Shown here: positions 1 through 10,240 of the stretch, piece by piece
Numbering within the stretch: the first letter of the stretch is position 1
Layout: every line of letters starts with the position of its first letter
From: Salvator merianae
Taxonomy: Eukaryota; Chordata; Lepidosauria; Squamata; Teiidae
Direction of reading: 5' to 3'
NCBI GenBank assembly: GCA_003586115.2
Contig: QVOM02000049.1
Location: 17,799,470-17,863,469, forward strand
Length of the DNA: 64,000 nt
Notes under the pieces: generated by a model
What the model was told of the DNA's origin: nothing
The model's input: only the letters and a program-made list of their open reading frames with translations
Databases searched by the model: none
Made by a program: the position numbers and the translations under genes

Positions 1-312
1 ATAAATTTCAGGCAAGGGCCATAATATTCTAGTGCAAACCACATGTAATTTCAATGGCTTGTTAATTTCAGCACTCATTCTTTCATATTGCTGTGGCCAT
101 TATTCAGCACTCTGCAGTTGTGCTTCGTTCTAAAGGAAAAGGTAACTCTAGTTAAATCACATGTTTTTCTATGCCACCAGAATACAGAGAAATTGTTTTG
201 TCATGACAACTCAGCAGGTCCTTACAGCCAGCATTTTTTTATTCACCATTATTTGATTTGCCAAGTCTACTTTCAATACGCAGAGAAAGCAAAACATTCA
301 TATTTTAGACTA
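1..312. other. Intergenic, nothing recognised
   Basis: AT-rich single-copy-looking sequence. Short open frames have no splice context or family resemblance. I see no gene or repeat here. Confidence 0.5.
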
Positions 313-692
313 TGGCCATTTCTGCATCTAAGGGAGCTGGACCACTTCAGCTGGAACCCATCCTATTGGAGTTGGTCCCCAGCTGGAGCAGTCAAGCTGT
401 CCTGGAACAAGGCTGTCTGCACTTGGATGTTCTGAGACAGATCCTGCCCTGCCCTGCTCCACCTTGCACCAAAGCTTTATGTGAGCTTCAAAGCCTGCTG
501 TAAGGGCTCCGATGGCCAGGAAAGTTTCTGGCCTCAGAGCCTAGACCAGGCTTGCCTTTATGCAGTGTGAATGGAGCAGCCTAGCAGGGGCTGTGGCTTC
601 TCTAGTCTGCACCAGGGTGAAGAAGAGACAGGCCCAGAAGTGGGCTAGGCTTTGCCATGTACCATGATACCAGTAAGTGCAGAAAGGTCCAA
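313..692. mobile_element. TE-C non-autonomous DNA element
   Basis: The left end resembles GGCCATTTCTGCATCT and the right end is AAGTGCAGAAAGGTCC, an imperfect inverted pair. The body has the C+G-richer text typical of TE-C copies (repeated CTGGAAC, CCAGGA and AGCTT motifs). Open frames across it are by-products of base composition. No target duplication is clear, and superfamily is unassigned. Confidence 0.55.
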
Positions 693-2050
693 GACCTACA
701 CAACAGTTTTTTGGTTGTCAGAAGCATTGCGAAGAACATTACCACCAGTTGTGCTCTTTGAAAAGCCGCTGCTATCCCACCTATGAAAACATCACAGCTG
801 TGGAACCTCTGTTCCTTGACCTTGATGTTTCTGTCTAGGAATGATGACAGGAACACAGGAAATGGCCATAGAAGTTGGCCATTTTCTGGTATTCCAGACA
901 AAAGATGGCAATTGAAGATATGTCCACACAGCAGAGGGGTGTGTGGGAACAGCGATAGGAAAAGCTTTCTGCGTTCTTCCTACTGCTTTGTCCTTATAGT
1001 GCTTACAATGGAATGAGTGTTCAATGGGAGTGGAGACACGTGACTCCTGCACCCCTTGAACGGTCTTGCAAATCAAAGAGGGCACAGAGATGTGTAGTCA
1101 CTGCACTCTCACTGCACCATAAAGATCCCATGTGGATCTGGCGTTGGTCAAGTCAAAATAATTGGGTCTACAAAGCAAGTCTGTACCAGAATTTCACAAG
1201 CTAAAGCGTTACAGGATTTGATGGAGGCCCCACTAGTTTGCTGGGATGAAAAATAGAGTTCTGAAACCAAACATAGGCTAGCAGAACAATATGGATGAAA
1301 CATTGTAGTATTAAAACATTTTCTCCTGTGTGATTAAATTACGCTTTCATGCTTGGACAGCTGTCTAGGGTCTACTTGCAAAAAGGAAGAACAGGAGGCA
1401 GAGGGAAAAGAACCAGTGATGTGCTTGGGGAGGTTCTCATGGTTCTTGGCTTTTGGCAGCTTCCTGATACCTATGTGGTCAAGCCTGTTCTTTGGAGGAG
1501 TGGACTGGCGATGGAGTTTTAAAAAATTGAAATACAAGTTTTACACTGGGTATGAACAGGATACAGCCTGGAAAAAAAATGGGAGGCCCTTTTGAACACT
1601 AGGCTGGCAGCTACATTTGGATTTTGCTCTCAGTCTGCATGATGTGATAGGCTTCTTTTTTTTTTATTTTTTTTATGCCAAAGACCTATTCCATTCTGGT
1701 TAGATCTCTGGAAAGTATGAAACATAGCCAGATGAATAATTTGGCTGATAAATTTTATTTCTTTGTCTTCTTCTCTTTTACTGTTACCAAATATTCTTTG
1801 GGGGCTCAGATTACTAAGAACTCCCCTCAGCTGTGGGTCTCTCCAGACAGCACAAGGCAAATACTGGTGGGTTTTTTTAAAAAGTGGTGCATGCAGGGAG
1901 TTCCCAGTCACCCAATCTCATGTTGTGCCAAAGCAGCACGCACTAGACACCAGATCTTCCAGCAAGATGCCAATGGTGTTAAGAGTTGCCAACACACCAC
2001 CCCAAAATTGACAGATTAAAGATAGTATGGGATTCCCCATATTAGTGATA
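693..2050. other. Intergenic, nothing recognised
   Basis: No coding exon, RNA gene or clear repeat was recognised. Several open frames of 60-115 codons overlap each other on both strands, as expected by chance in this composition. Confidence 0.45.
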
Positions 2051-2579
2051 GGCCCTTTTTGTGCTACCTTGCCATGATCTGGATACTAGGTCTGGATCAT
2101 GCGAGGTCCTCTGGTCTGGATCACAGCAAATCTTGGTATGGAACAGGGCTGTCTGCATGGTGATGCCCATGGTGATGCCCAGCCCCCACACCAGCCCCAA
2201 AGCTCATATGAGCTTCAGAGGCAGTCTCTGGCAGCTAGGAACAAAGGTTTCTAGCAGAGAACCCATTTTGGCAGTACACTTTGATGCATTGCTGAAATGG
2301 GTCCTGGTAGTCTGGAAAATGCAGGCGTGCCTTCTGCATGCCACTGTGATCTACACTGGCCCACGCTGGTACGCCGGTGGACCTGCTTTAATTAGATCCA
2401 CCAGTAATCCAAGTCAGGAGCCTCCTGATTTGGATTATGCTCCATCTGGTGCAGACAGAGCATACTAGCGCAGGGGAGCAAGGTCCCTCCAGTCCACACC
2501 GGTGTCCGGACACAAGAGGCCCTAAAGAGGACTATGGGGGACCATATTCCTAATTTAAGGTAAGTGCAGAAAAGCCCTT
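2051..2579. mobile_element. TE-C non-autonomous DNA element, long copy
   Basis: Starts near GGCCCTTTTTGTGCTACC and ends in GTAAGTGCAGAAAAGCCC, the recurrent TE-C right end. The internal text (CTGGATCAC repeats, paired CCATGGTGATGCCC) matches other copies in style. A 135-codon open frame at 2061-2468 lies wholly inside and is not a gene. Length is about 530 bp. Confidence 0.6.
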
Positions 2580-2665
2580 AGACTGCTCAGAGTTGTCTTT
2601 TTAAAATAAAATGTATTCTGTTCAGTTTTGGTATTTTGCTCCTTAGCCTTTGTCACTGGAATTAA

Positions 2666-2871
2666 GACTGTGATCAGACATAACAAAAGGGGTGGCTTAG
2701 AGGTGCCTCAGAGAGACAGTATGTGGCCCTAATCCATCTTTTCTAGCCTAGAACGTTCATAAGAGGGGGGAAGGGCAGACTGGTGTGTGAACAATCCCAC
2801 CTCGAAGCCTTCAATAAGACGCCTCAGAGGTGGTGGTTTTTTGTTTTTTTTTTGCTGTGTCTGATCACAGC
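2666..2871. mobile_element. TE-B miniature element, complete
   Basis: Left end GACTGTGATCAGACATAAC and right end TGTCTGATCACAGC form terminal inverted repeats. The interior carries the family's conserved stretch CATAAGAGGGGGGAAGGGC and a run of T before the right end. TTAA flanks both sides in this copy, but other copies lack it, so a piggyBac assignment is not supported. Confidence 0.75.
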
Positions 2872-3796
2872 TTAAATCTTCGTGACTGATTAGAGAGATG
2901 CATTGCCGTCCAGGAAACAGCTGGGCTGGAAACAGCTACTCCCAGAGAACAGTTGTTTGCCCCTCTGACCCTAGGTGACCAAAGGTCGCCACGTAGGCCA
3001 CATGTAGATTCAGCTTTAGGCTGATTTTTAAGGGATTCTACATAATAAGAAGGGCATCCAACTGTCCTCAAGTCCCCAGCTTCTTTCCTCCAGGAGGCTT
3101 AACATTTGATCTCTCTTGAAGGATCTTAGGAAGCTTTGGAGGGGGAGAAATAGGAGAAACAAGAATCCGATACAGTTTGTGTCATCATCACCACCCCAGG
3201 CTAAGAATCAGGAATCAGGCAGAAAGTAACTTCAGCATGTTACTCAGACTTTATTGATAGGAGATTACAAGGATGGTAGGTAAGCATTAGATCTATAAAA
3301 CAATCTAGGTCCAGTACATTTCCCCTGCCCCCAGATGAACTCAGCAAAAAAAAAAAAAATGTCTTGAGTTCTCAAAACAATACAATTTCCCAGACGCCTG
3401 ATCAGTATATCATGACTAACCACAAAGTGCCTGAGAATGAGAAAGTGACCAAGATGGAAGCACAGTGAACACAGTGCTGGCAACTTGCTCCAGTCAAAGC
3501 CCACCACCTTGGCAGACATTTCCTGCCCAGGTAATGGAGAAGCAATGCAATTTGCTCCCCAGAGCATGGAGCTTGGAATACTCCTCCATGCAAAGAAGCA
3601 CATTCAAAGCCCTTCATCCTCAGAAGATGTTTGGGGTCACCTCCAGGGATGGACATCTGGGTGCCTTCCACTGAAAGCAACCCAAAATCAGCTCCAAAGT
3701 CTTATGTATAAGGAGCCTTATATAGGTACCTTAATTAGGCTCTCAGGGCAGCTGGTTTCCATTAGGAGTAATGGAAACTGGTGTTACCTAGGGCCC
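2872..3796. other. Intergenic, nothing recognised
   Basis: Contains a short A run near 3346-3358. No coding exon or identified repeat is visible; overlapping frames on both strands at 3265-3808 lack family resemblance. Confidence 0.45.
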
Positions 3797-4003
3797 AGTC
3801 ACACCTAAGTTTTAATCCAGCTTCAGTCCACTTTTGGATTGAAAGAACACATCAGCAAAGTGACTAATCATTTTCCTTCCACGTTATCTAACCCAAAGAT
3901 GGAATTTCTGAGTAAGATAATGTTAAAAGAAAACATATCATTACTTTACTGATGTGTTATCTCAGTCTGAAAGAGGACCGAAGCTGGATTAAAACTGACT
4001 GTG
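3797..4003. repeat. Fold-back element with about 35-bp inverted arms
   Basis: The left arm (from 3798) contains AGTTTTAATCCAGCTTC. The right arm (to 4003) contains GAAGCTGGATTAAAACTGAC, its near reverse complement. The arms continue with related GTCCACTTTTGG and AGAGGACC. A related element sits at 36978-37092. Probably a miniature inverted-repeat transposon with a spacer of about 120 bp. Confidence 0.55.
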
Positions 4004-4629
4004 CCCCAACATGCCTTTGCTGTCTAATGGGGATGCAGCCTCCAACTCTCTTTGAAAACCGGGCTGAGGAAACACACCATCTCTCCTGACTGACGGAATC
4101 CCTGCCTCCTTCCTGTCCTCTGGCCCTCTGATTGAAAACTAGATTCATCACAGGAAGCAATTATGAATACTGTCAGTGGCAGCAGATCCATATGCATCTG
4201 TTTTTTGTTTTGCTGCATTAGAGTCACAGAGGGGGAAAAAAGCCCTATTTAGATACAAATTAAGAATTCATTGAGTGCCACTTTTCTCATTCAGTGCGGT
4301 AATCTGCACTTGCTAATTATTTTCCTGTGATATGCAACTGTTAAACAACACAGAAATCCTCTCTTCTGGACCTCCTGGAGCAGACTGGCCAATGTACCGT
4401 CCTTTAAATAATGCTGAACTATGCCTCCCATCATTCTTTATCACTGGTGGAAGTTGTAGCAATGTCTAGAGGGCTGTACATGAGCAGTGCCTGAGCTACA
4501 TGGGAAGTTGTGGTAAAAGAGAAAAAACGAAAATAATTGGGATCCTTCTGATTTTGGAAGTTGACAGTAACTGGTCTAAAAACGGTTGAAACTTACTGAC
4601 AATTGATAAATTGACTACAGGGTCTGCTG
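4004..4629. other. Intergenic, nothing firm recognised
   Basis: Around 4420-4445 there is a weak match to the common amniote fold-back phrase CTACAACTCCCATCAT, seen more clearly at 57815-58140. Nothing else was identified. Confidence 0.35.
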
Positions 4630-4706
4630 TAGTCTGCACCAGCATGCGGATGGCCGGCCCCTATTCTGGGATATAGTCTGGAATAAGGCCCAGTGCAGAA
4701 AGGACC
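4630..4706. mobile_element. TE-A element, right half only
   Basis: The segment from AGTCTGCACCAGCATG to CAGTGCAGAAAGGACC matches the right half of the complete TE-A copies at 20219 and 37117. The left half is missing, so this is a 5'-truncated remnant. Confidence 0.65.
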
Positions 4707-6130
4707 AGATTTTCAAGGCATTTGATTGCATCTCGCTAAGGACTGAAAAGCATTCATACCTTGTGAACCTTTGGCTGTTAAAACCAATCACCAAGGACAG
4801 ACACTCACATGAAGTAAGGGCACAGAGCCAGCAAAAAGCTCATGTTACAAACAGGTGAAGTCCATATTTGCTCCAGCATGAGAAGTCATTGAATTCAGCC
4901 CTGCTCTAAATTGTCACAGTGAACTTTGCTCAAGGTGCCGTAGCTAAGGGGAAACACTATACCAATGGAAATCCCCTTCTGCTGACAGGAATGTAGCCTC
5001 TCTGTAAGTGTTTAACCACTGGACTGCGTCAAAAGGCAGATGCTCTATATAGCCGGAAGGTTCTGCTCTGGCTCCGGCCTGTAGTATACTGCAAAAAATT
5101 CAATGTAATAATTGGTTATACAAGGCTAAAGAGCTTTCTGTATAAATCTCACAGTGCACAGCTTAGCAAATTCTGCAGAGACCGTCTGAAGGAACAAACA
5201 GCCTTATTTTAGGAAAATTAATCAACATCTATGTGAAATGTTATACTTCCAAATGAAAACCTTGATTCGACCCCTGTATCTTGCACACAACTGGAATTAT
5301 GGCCTATTGTTAAAGCAGAGTTATTAACAACAACAAAAAATAGAACTGTCGGAATTCTTAAGAGGAAGCGAAACCAAGTTTGTATCTTTTCTAGGTGTAA
5401 TTACAGCTCATTAGAGTTAAGTAAATAATAATATTTTACACTTTGTCTCACTTTTGCAAAGGTCTGGGTGGATTTTATTACTATTGTCTGCACAGCAATT
5501 ATTAGCAATATAAAATGATTTCAAAACATAATGCTATCAGTAATCACTTCCTTTAAAAAATATAAGATAATAAACATAGCATATAGTATCCCTAAATATA
5601 GTATTGTATCTTTTTAGTACTTTCAAATAAAGTTAACTTCCAGATATGGTAAAATTGTCACCAACCTGCTGACATCATGGCAACACATTACGGAGGCCCC
5701 GCGAACAGCAATTGCGTACTTTCCGTGGGCTACGAACACTCACCCTTAAAGCCAGTCGCCGCCACTGGTAATGCCATCAAAATTCAAATTAAAGATAATG
5801 GATTTAACTTCCTGCAGCCCACCTCATGCACAGACATAACAATAGAAAAAGGACCAGCCACAGAGAGACCCTAACATTTGAAGTTGGCGTGAACAGTGGT
5901 CTGCCAACCCACGTTGCAGAGAAATGTTGGGATTCCTTAAAGAGCTGGCATTTCCCCATGACATCTGGAAGGTCCCAAAATAAAGCAAACTTCCTTTAAC
6001 TGCAGTTTCTTTACTGGCGAAATTTACAAAATTCACAGTTGGGATTTATTTAGGCTGTTCTTATTCACCAGTCACATTTGCAGATTAGGGAAGCTTATAA
6101 ATCATCTTTAGCTTCTTCCTGGGGGTCTTT
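4707..6130. other. Intergenic, no gene recognised
   Basis: AT-rich sequence. A 65-codon open frame at 5677-5874 has unusually many CpG dinucleotides. It has no family resemblance, no flanking splice signals and no neighbours, so I do not call it a gene. Confidence 0.45.
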
Positions 6131-6335
6131 TTGTACTTACCTTAAATCCAGAATGTGGGGCTGCAAAATCCATTTCAGGGCCTCTTCTATTTGCATGTTA
6201 GTGTGGATCAGAGAGGTTCCACCCACCACTGGTATGTTCTGTCTGCACAGGATGGAACATAATCCAGATCAGGCTAATAAGTTTTGAGGACTACTGGCGT
6301 GCCGACTTGGATCAGTCCAGATCACATAGGCATGC

Positions 6336-6420
6336 AGAAGAAGAAGAAGAAGGAGGAGGAGGAGGAGGAGGAGGAGGAGGAGGAGGAGGAGAAGAAGAAG
6401 AAGAAGAAGAAGAAGAAGAA
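6336..6420. repeat. GAA/GGA purine microsatellite, tail of the SINE
   Basis: An uninterrupted purine run: (GAA)n, then (GGA)n, then (GAA)n, about 85 bp. It abuts the 3' end of the minus-strand SINE and is therefore its (TTC)n-type tail. The polyacidic and polylysine frames reported across it are artefacts. Confidence 0.9.
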
Positions 6421-6672
6421 CTTGGTTTTTATACCCCGCTTTTCTCGGCTGAAGCTGACTCAAAGCGGCTTACATCTGTCTATCTTCCGCATCACACAAA
6501 GTGATGCTCCCTGTTTATCTACTGGCAATTACTTGCTTTCGAGCAGGTAGGTTGGCTGGAGCTAGAGGCCAGTAGAGGGCACTCATCTCCTCTACACGGC
6601 AGACAGGGGCCTTGAACTCCGGTCCTCCTATTGAAAGATCAGTGCCTTAGCCTTCTGCGCCACTGTGCCTCC
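6421..6672 (-). mobile_element. tRNA-derived SINE with intact pol III boxes
   Basis: Read on the minus strand, TGGCGCAGAAGG (6651-6662) fits the A box TRGYNNARNNGG exactly. GTTCAAGGC (6609-6617) fits the B box GWTCRANNC exactly. The 3' part contains AAGCCGCTTTGAGTCAGC and GGGGTATAAAAACC, like CR1/L2-class LINE tails, so the element probably borrows LINE machinery. The purine tract at 6336-6420 is its tail. Confidence 0.8.
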
Positions 6673-6946
6673 TAAGGAACGCCTCTGTTTCCAGACTACT
6701 GGGGGCCCATTTTGGTGGTGCACAAAAGCACTTTGCTGAAACGGTTTCCCAGGGAGCTCCAAGGCTAGGAACTTTCGTTCCTATTTGTAGGAGCACTTAA
6801 AGTTTGTGCGAGCTCTGTGGACAGTGCACAGGCTAAACTGGACCAGTGTTGCTGTGCAGACCATTTGCTGCCATGATCTGGACCAAAGGGCACTGGTCCA
6901 GACGCACTGGTTCAGATCACAGCAAGGTAAATGCAGAAAGGTCCTA

Positions 6947-7449
6947 AATTTGGTTTTATTTGTTGTCTACTGCCTCTACTACTACCCCATCACATCTTCA
7001 TGCCTTCTGAGCTTTCCTTTTCTGTCTTCCCCAGGTCCTATCTCTCCCTGCTTCTCTACGCTTTTTTTACACGTTGTTTTGGGCAACCCTTGGTCTCCAG
7101 AGGCTAGGACAGAAAAAAAAGAAGCCCCTAGAAAGGGCACACAGAGCAAAAACTGGCAATTCCCACTCTCTCTGTGCCCTATCATATGCAGGGTTTCTGG
7201 GCTGGCATCTGGCACAGGGCACTGACCCAAGGATGTCTCAAAAGGGTGGGGTTTGGGGCACTCAGCTGCAAAAGACCGTTGAGGATGTGCCAGTCTGGGT
7301 GGCCTCATAGAGGCTGCCTAGAGAAAAGGCTGTTTCTTGAAGAACAGCTGGTCTTTTTACAGGTTTTGTTCTCCTTTCCCGGCCAGTGTCAGGTGGACTG
7401 GATGTTATTCTCACTTTCCCACGGGAGCATCACTGGGATGAAACTTCCT
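6947..7449. other. Intergenic, nothing recognised
   Basis: No gene or assignable repeat. Frames of 78-139 codons at 6806-7479 overlap in several phases and lack family resemblance. Confidence 0.4.
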
Positions 7450-7645
7450 AACAGTAAGAGCTGTCAATCAGTGGAATAGGTTACCTCATGAAGTGATAAG
7501 TTCTCCTTCATTGGAGGTCTTCAAGCAGAGGTTGAATAGCCATCTGTCCAGGATGTTCCAGTGAATCCTGCATTGAGCAGGGGTTTGGATTTGAAGACCT
7601 TGGGAATGCGTTCCAACTTTGCAATTCTATGAGATTCTATGGCCA
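7450..7645 (+). mobile_element. CR1 LINE 3' end with ATTCTATG octamer tail
   Basis: Text such as AGTGGAATAGGTTACCTCA, GGTCTTCAAGCAGAGGTTGA and CCTGCATTGAGCAGGGG is the standard 3' region of amniote CR1. It ends in repeated ATTCTATG-like octamers, the usual CR1 terminus. It is heavily 5'-truncated and non-coding. Confidence 0.85.
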
Positions 7646-8345
7646 TAGTCACACCTCACGTTTTCTGGGGACGGAGGATGGTTTCACTCCTCGGAAACCA
7701 GATGCTAAATTGCATTTCCTGTTTCTCCAAGGAATTTCCTGCCTGGAAGGGGATTATCCTAAATTTGGATAATCCCAACTATGAGTGTGTTTCAGTAAGA
7801 AACAGACCCAGCCAGGCCACCTCCTGTCACCCTCCCAATCTCCCCAAGGCTGTGGCTGCCTCCTGCCACCCCTCCCAAGCCCCCCCCACTTCCCCCCACC
7901 CCACGAAATTTGCTTCTATCTATGGGGAGGAGCAGGAAACAGTTGCAGTTATGATTGCGGCGGCAGCTGACAGGAGTGGGTGAGGGAGCTTCAGAGTGAT
8001 AGCAGGAAGCAGTGGGGGATCTAGGGGGGTGAGGCTTCCACCATACCCCCACCGCTTCCAGCTACCCCTCCGAAGCTTCCCCATCCCCCGCCGTCAGCTG
8101 CCTTCTCTGGGGTGGGTGGGAAGCAGTTGCAGTCACGATTGCGGCTGCAATTGGTTTCCCCCACCCCCTGCCTCCCGCCAACCCCCCTCCCACCCTCCCC
8201 CAACTTACCTGTCATTGGGAGGGTGAGGATGGCAGCAGTGGCGGCACCTGGTCACATGTGTGACCAGGCTGCAGGAGACCCAAAACGGCCTCCCTCCCCA
8301 TCTGACCCTGGGATAGACTAAACAGTTATGGTGTGACCGTGGCCT
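7638..8345. mobile_element. Possible DNA element with short inverted ends
   Basis: GGCCATAGTCACACC at the left and GGTGTGACCGTGGCC at the right are inverted relative to each other about 700 bp apart, with TAT on both outer sides. The interior is C-rich and repeats the motif GCAGTTGCAGTNANGATTGC twice. It directly abuts the CR1 terminus. Superfamily is uncertain. Confidence 0.5.
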
Positions 8346-8899
8346 ATGAGATATAAACACAATACACTTAAGGGAAAGAGTCTGTTCTTGTTTTCCACAA
8401 TATTAATGTCGCCTTGTTTACAAATATGGAGGGACTATTGTATTGTATTTATCAATCATCCAGTAACAAAAGCTGTTCCTCTACTTACCTGTAGAGAGCA
8501 CCTCCAAAGATCGAAGAAGGCGCCCTTTGTCGCCCCACCTCCATTTTTGGCAACACTGGGCACCTCTGAAGTAATTATGTGGGCTGTTTTCTGGCATGAT
8601 CACTTGCAGAGGCATCTCTCTTGAAGGATGGTTTCTTCCTGCCGTGCATGGAGGCATCATGGAAAATGATGCCTCCTTGCTCTGAAATGGAGATGAGGAG
8701 GGTACCTTTTTCCTGGCACTTCCGCGCATGTGCCCACCTCCACCTGGAAGTGGAGACACAGCCTAACATGTTCTGAGACATGCTTTATAGCATTTAGCAA
8801 CAAAATAATGCTTGGAGAGTACAAAACCTGGCTTGATTTACTACGCCATATGTTTCCTGTTCAGAAGAGAGCTCTAAATGGTTCACAGGAACTTGAACA
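8346..8899. other. Intergenic, unassigned
   Basis: No coding exon seen. Around 8460-8780 the composition resembles the local miniature elements (paired CTCTGAAG, GGAGGCATCAT), but I could not define ends. Confidence 0.35.
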
Positions 8900-8963
8900 A
8901 ATAATAATAGTAGCAATAGTAGTAGTAGTAGCAATAATAACAATAATAATAATAATAGTAATA
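8900..8963. repeat. ATA/GTA trinucleotide microsatellite
   Basis: Runs of ATA, GTA and CAATAATAA repeats over about 64 bp, preceded by a LINE- or SINE-like tail (GGTTCACAGGAACTTG). The leucine-rich and isoleucine-rich frames here are artefacts. Confidence 0.85.
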
Positions 8964-9168
8964 CTGCATGTAGATGGTATGGCTTATGCAATTTGGGCTG
9001 TGTTCAGACATAGCAAAAGGGGCGACTTGGAGGCACCTTATAGAGAGAGTGGCCCTTTCTGCACTTGGACTTATTCTTGATTATATCTCAGAATAGGGAC
9101 CTGCCATCTGCATGCTAGTGCAGACTATGGTAGGCCCTGGGCAAGACCTTTCATAGTTTGCACTAGCA

Positions 9169-9484
9169 CAGGGGTGGGCAAACTACAACCCGCGGGCCAC
9201 ATGCGGCCCGTTTGGCCATCTAAAGCGGCCCGCGATGGTCGCTTGTCACCCCGCCCACGCGCCGCCGTTGCCCCGCCCACGCGCCTGCGTGCCGCCGTCG
9301 CCCCACCCACGCGCCTGCGCGCCGCCATCACCCCGCCCACGCGCCGCCGTCGCCCCGCCCACGTGCCGCCGTCGCCCCGCCCGCGCGCCGACATTGCCCC
9401 GCCCACGTGCCGGTGGCGCCCCGCCCACACACCGGCGCGCTGATGCTGACCCAGCCCCTGTGCTGAAAAGTTTGCCTACCCCTG
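9169..9484. mobile_element. hAT miniature element with perfect 8-bp duplication
   Basis: Termini CAGGGGTGGGCAAACT and AGTTTGCCTACCCCTG (one mismatch) are bounded on both sides by CACTAGCA (9161-9168 and 9485-9492). The 8-bp duplication and CAGGGG end fit the hAT superfamily. TA at positions 4-5 of the duplication fits the Buster-type preference. The interior is a very GC-rich minisatellite, with no transposase. Confidence 0.9.
9235..9440. repeat. GC-rich minisatellite inside the hAT element
   Basis: About ten degenerate units of roughly 19-22 bp, of the form CGCCGTCGCCCCGCCCACG with variants. It produces arginine/proline and glycine/arginine repeat frames on the two strands. These are composition artefacts, not proteins. 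Confidence 0.85.
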
Positions 9485-9784
9485 CACTAGCATGTGGATA
9501 GCTGGTCCCTAGTCTGGGATATAATCTACAATAAGGCCAAGTGCAGAAAGAACCAGTGTGTGACACTGGTGTCCCCAAGTCTTCTCTAATCCACCTTTTC
9601 TAGCATTGAATGTTTATGAGAAGGAGGAGAGGCAGACTGGTGTGTGAACAATCCCATCCCTAAGCCATCTCTGAGCTGCCTCTGAGGTGCTTTTTTTTTT
9701 TGTCGTGTCTGATTACAGCCTTACCCTGCAAATTATTCTGTATGGCATGTTGCTGGAGATTTGCATTTCGACTGTGATTTAAGA

Positions 9785-9880
9785 ATATAGGAAGCTTCCT
9801 TTTACAAATCAAACTCTTGGTCTATCTAGTTCAACATGGTTGACACAAACTGGGACTTCAGACCATCCTCTTTTCGAACC
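9785..9880 (-). mobile_element. Squamate SINE/LINE tail fragment
   Basis: ATAGGAAGCTTCCTTTTACA followed by TTGGTCTATCTAGTTCAACA resembles the widespread lizard repeat phrase AGGAAGCTGCCTTATACTGA...GGTCCATCTAGCTCA in reverse orientation. It is short and diverged. Confidence 0.55.
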
Positions 9881-10084
9881 CTGTCACTGATCTACAGACC
9901 CATCCCTATGTGTACATTATTGTGCACTAGAGCTAATCTTACCTGAAGAGTTCAGTAATGAAAGAGCTAAATGGTACAATGTTGTTTGCATTCCTCCTAT
10001 TCAACCATTCTTGTGCGTTGCTGTGAACATTTCCTGGGGAGTTAAGGGGAAGCACTTTGGCTATATCCTCTCTACTTTGACTAC

Positions 10085-10240
10085 GTTCTCATTAGATGTA
10101 CTATTTTTGGCTCTGACTCATAGGACTCAGCTTCTTTATTTTCTTTATTTTCTTGGCATCAGATTTTCTGTTGATGAGACAATCACCAGGTATGGAGGAT
10201 GTGCATCATAAATTTGCAAATGAGTAGTGAAGGATCAAAT
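10085..10240. repeat. Dispersed repeat shared with 18045-18220
   Basis: AATCACCAGGTATGG, ATCATAAATTTGCAAATGAG and GATCAAATTAAG here parallel AATCACCAGGTACATGG, TTCATAAATTTGCAAATTAG and GATCAAATAGC near 18160-18220, in the same order and orientation. The family is not recognised. Confidence 0.5.

Larger units (their letters stand above)
6131..6946. mobile_element. TE-C element split by a SINE
   Basis: Segment 6131-6335 and segment 6673-6946 line up in order with the uninterrupted copy at 47618-48055. Shared landmarks are CCACCCACCACTGGTA, AGCTCCAAGGCTAGGAAC and the right end GTAAATGCAGAAAGGTCC. The SINE and its GAA tail lie between them, so the SINE inserted after TE-C. Confidence 0.65.
9051..9554. 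mobile_element. TE-A element split by a hAT insertion
   Basis: Left end GGCCCTTTCTGCACTTGG and right end CCAAGTGCAGAAAGAACC are TE-A termini. Removing 9169-9484 and one 8-bp duplicate leaves a copy of normal TE-A length (about 180 bp). Confidence 0.85.
8996..9720. mobile_element. TE-B element split by a TE-A insertion
   Basis: Left end GGCTGTGTTCAGACATAGC (8996) and right end GTCTGATTACAGCC (to 9720) are the TE-B termini. The part at 8996-9050 and the part at about 9555-9720 join into one normal TE-B copy, comparable to 21371-21584. The 504-bp TE-A block between them is a later insertion. Confidence 0.8.

Noticed and set aside
2061..2468. 135-codon open frame
   Set aside because: It lies completely within a TE-C repeat copy and is not conserved in frame in the other copies.
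2662..2875. TTAA on both sides of a TE-B copy, suggesting piggyBac
   Set aside because: The copies at 8996, 21371 and 30429 do not have TTAA flanks, so this is probably chance.
5677..5874. 65-codon open frame with many CpG dinucleotides
   Set aside because: No resemblance to a known family, no splice signals or start context, and isolated in AT-rich DNA.
6269..6550. Polyleucine, polylysine and polyglutamate frames
   Set aside because: They are three readings of the GAA/GGA tail of a SINE.
9125..9578. Arginine/proline-rich and glycine-rich frames of 88-110 codons
   Set aside because: They read a GC-rich minisatellite inside a hAT element.
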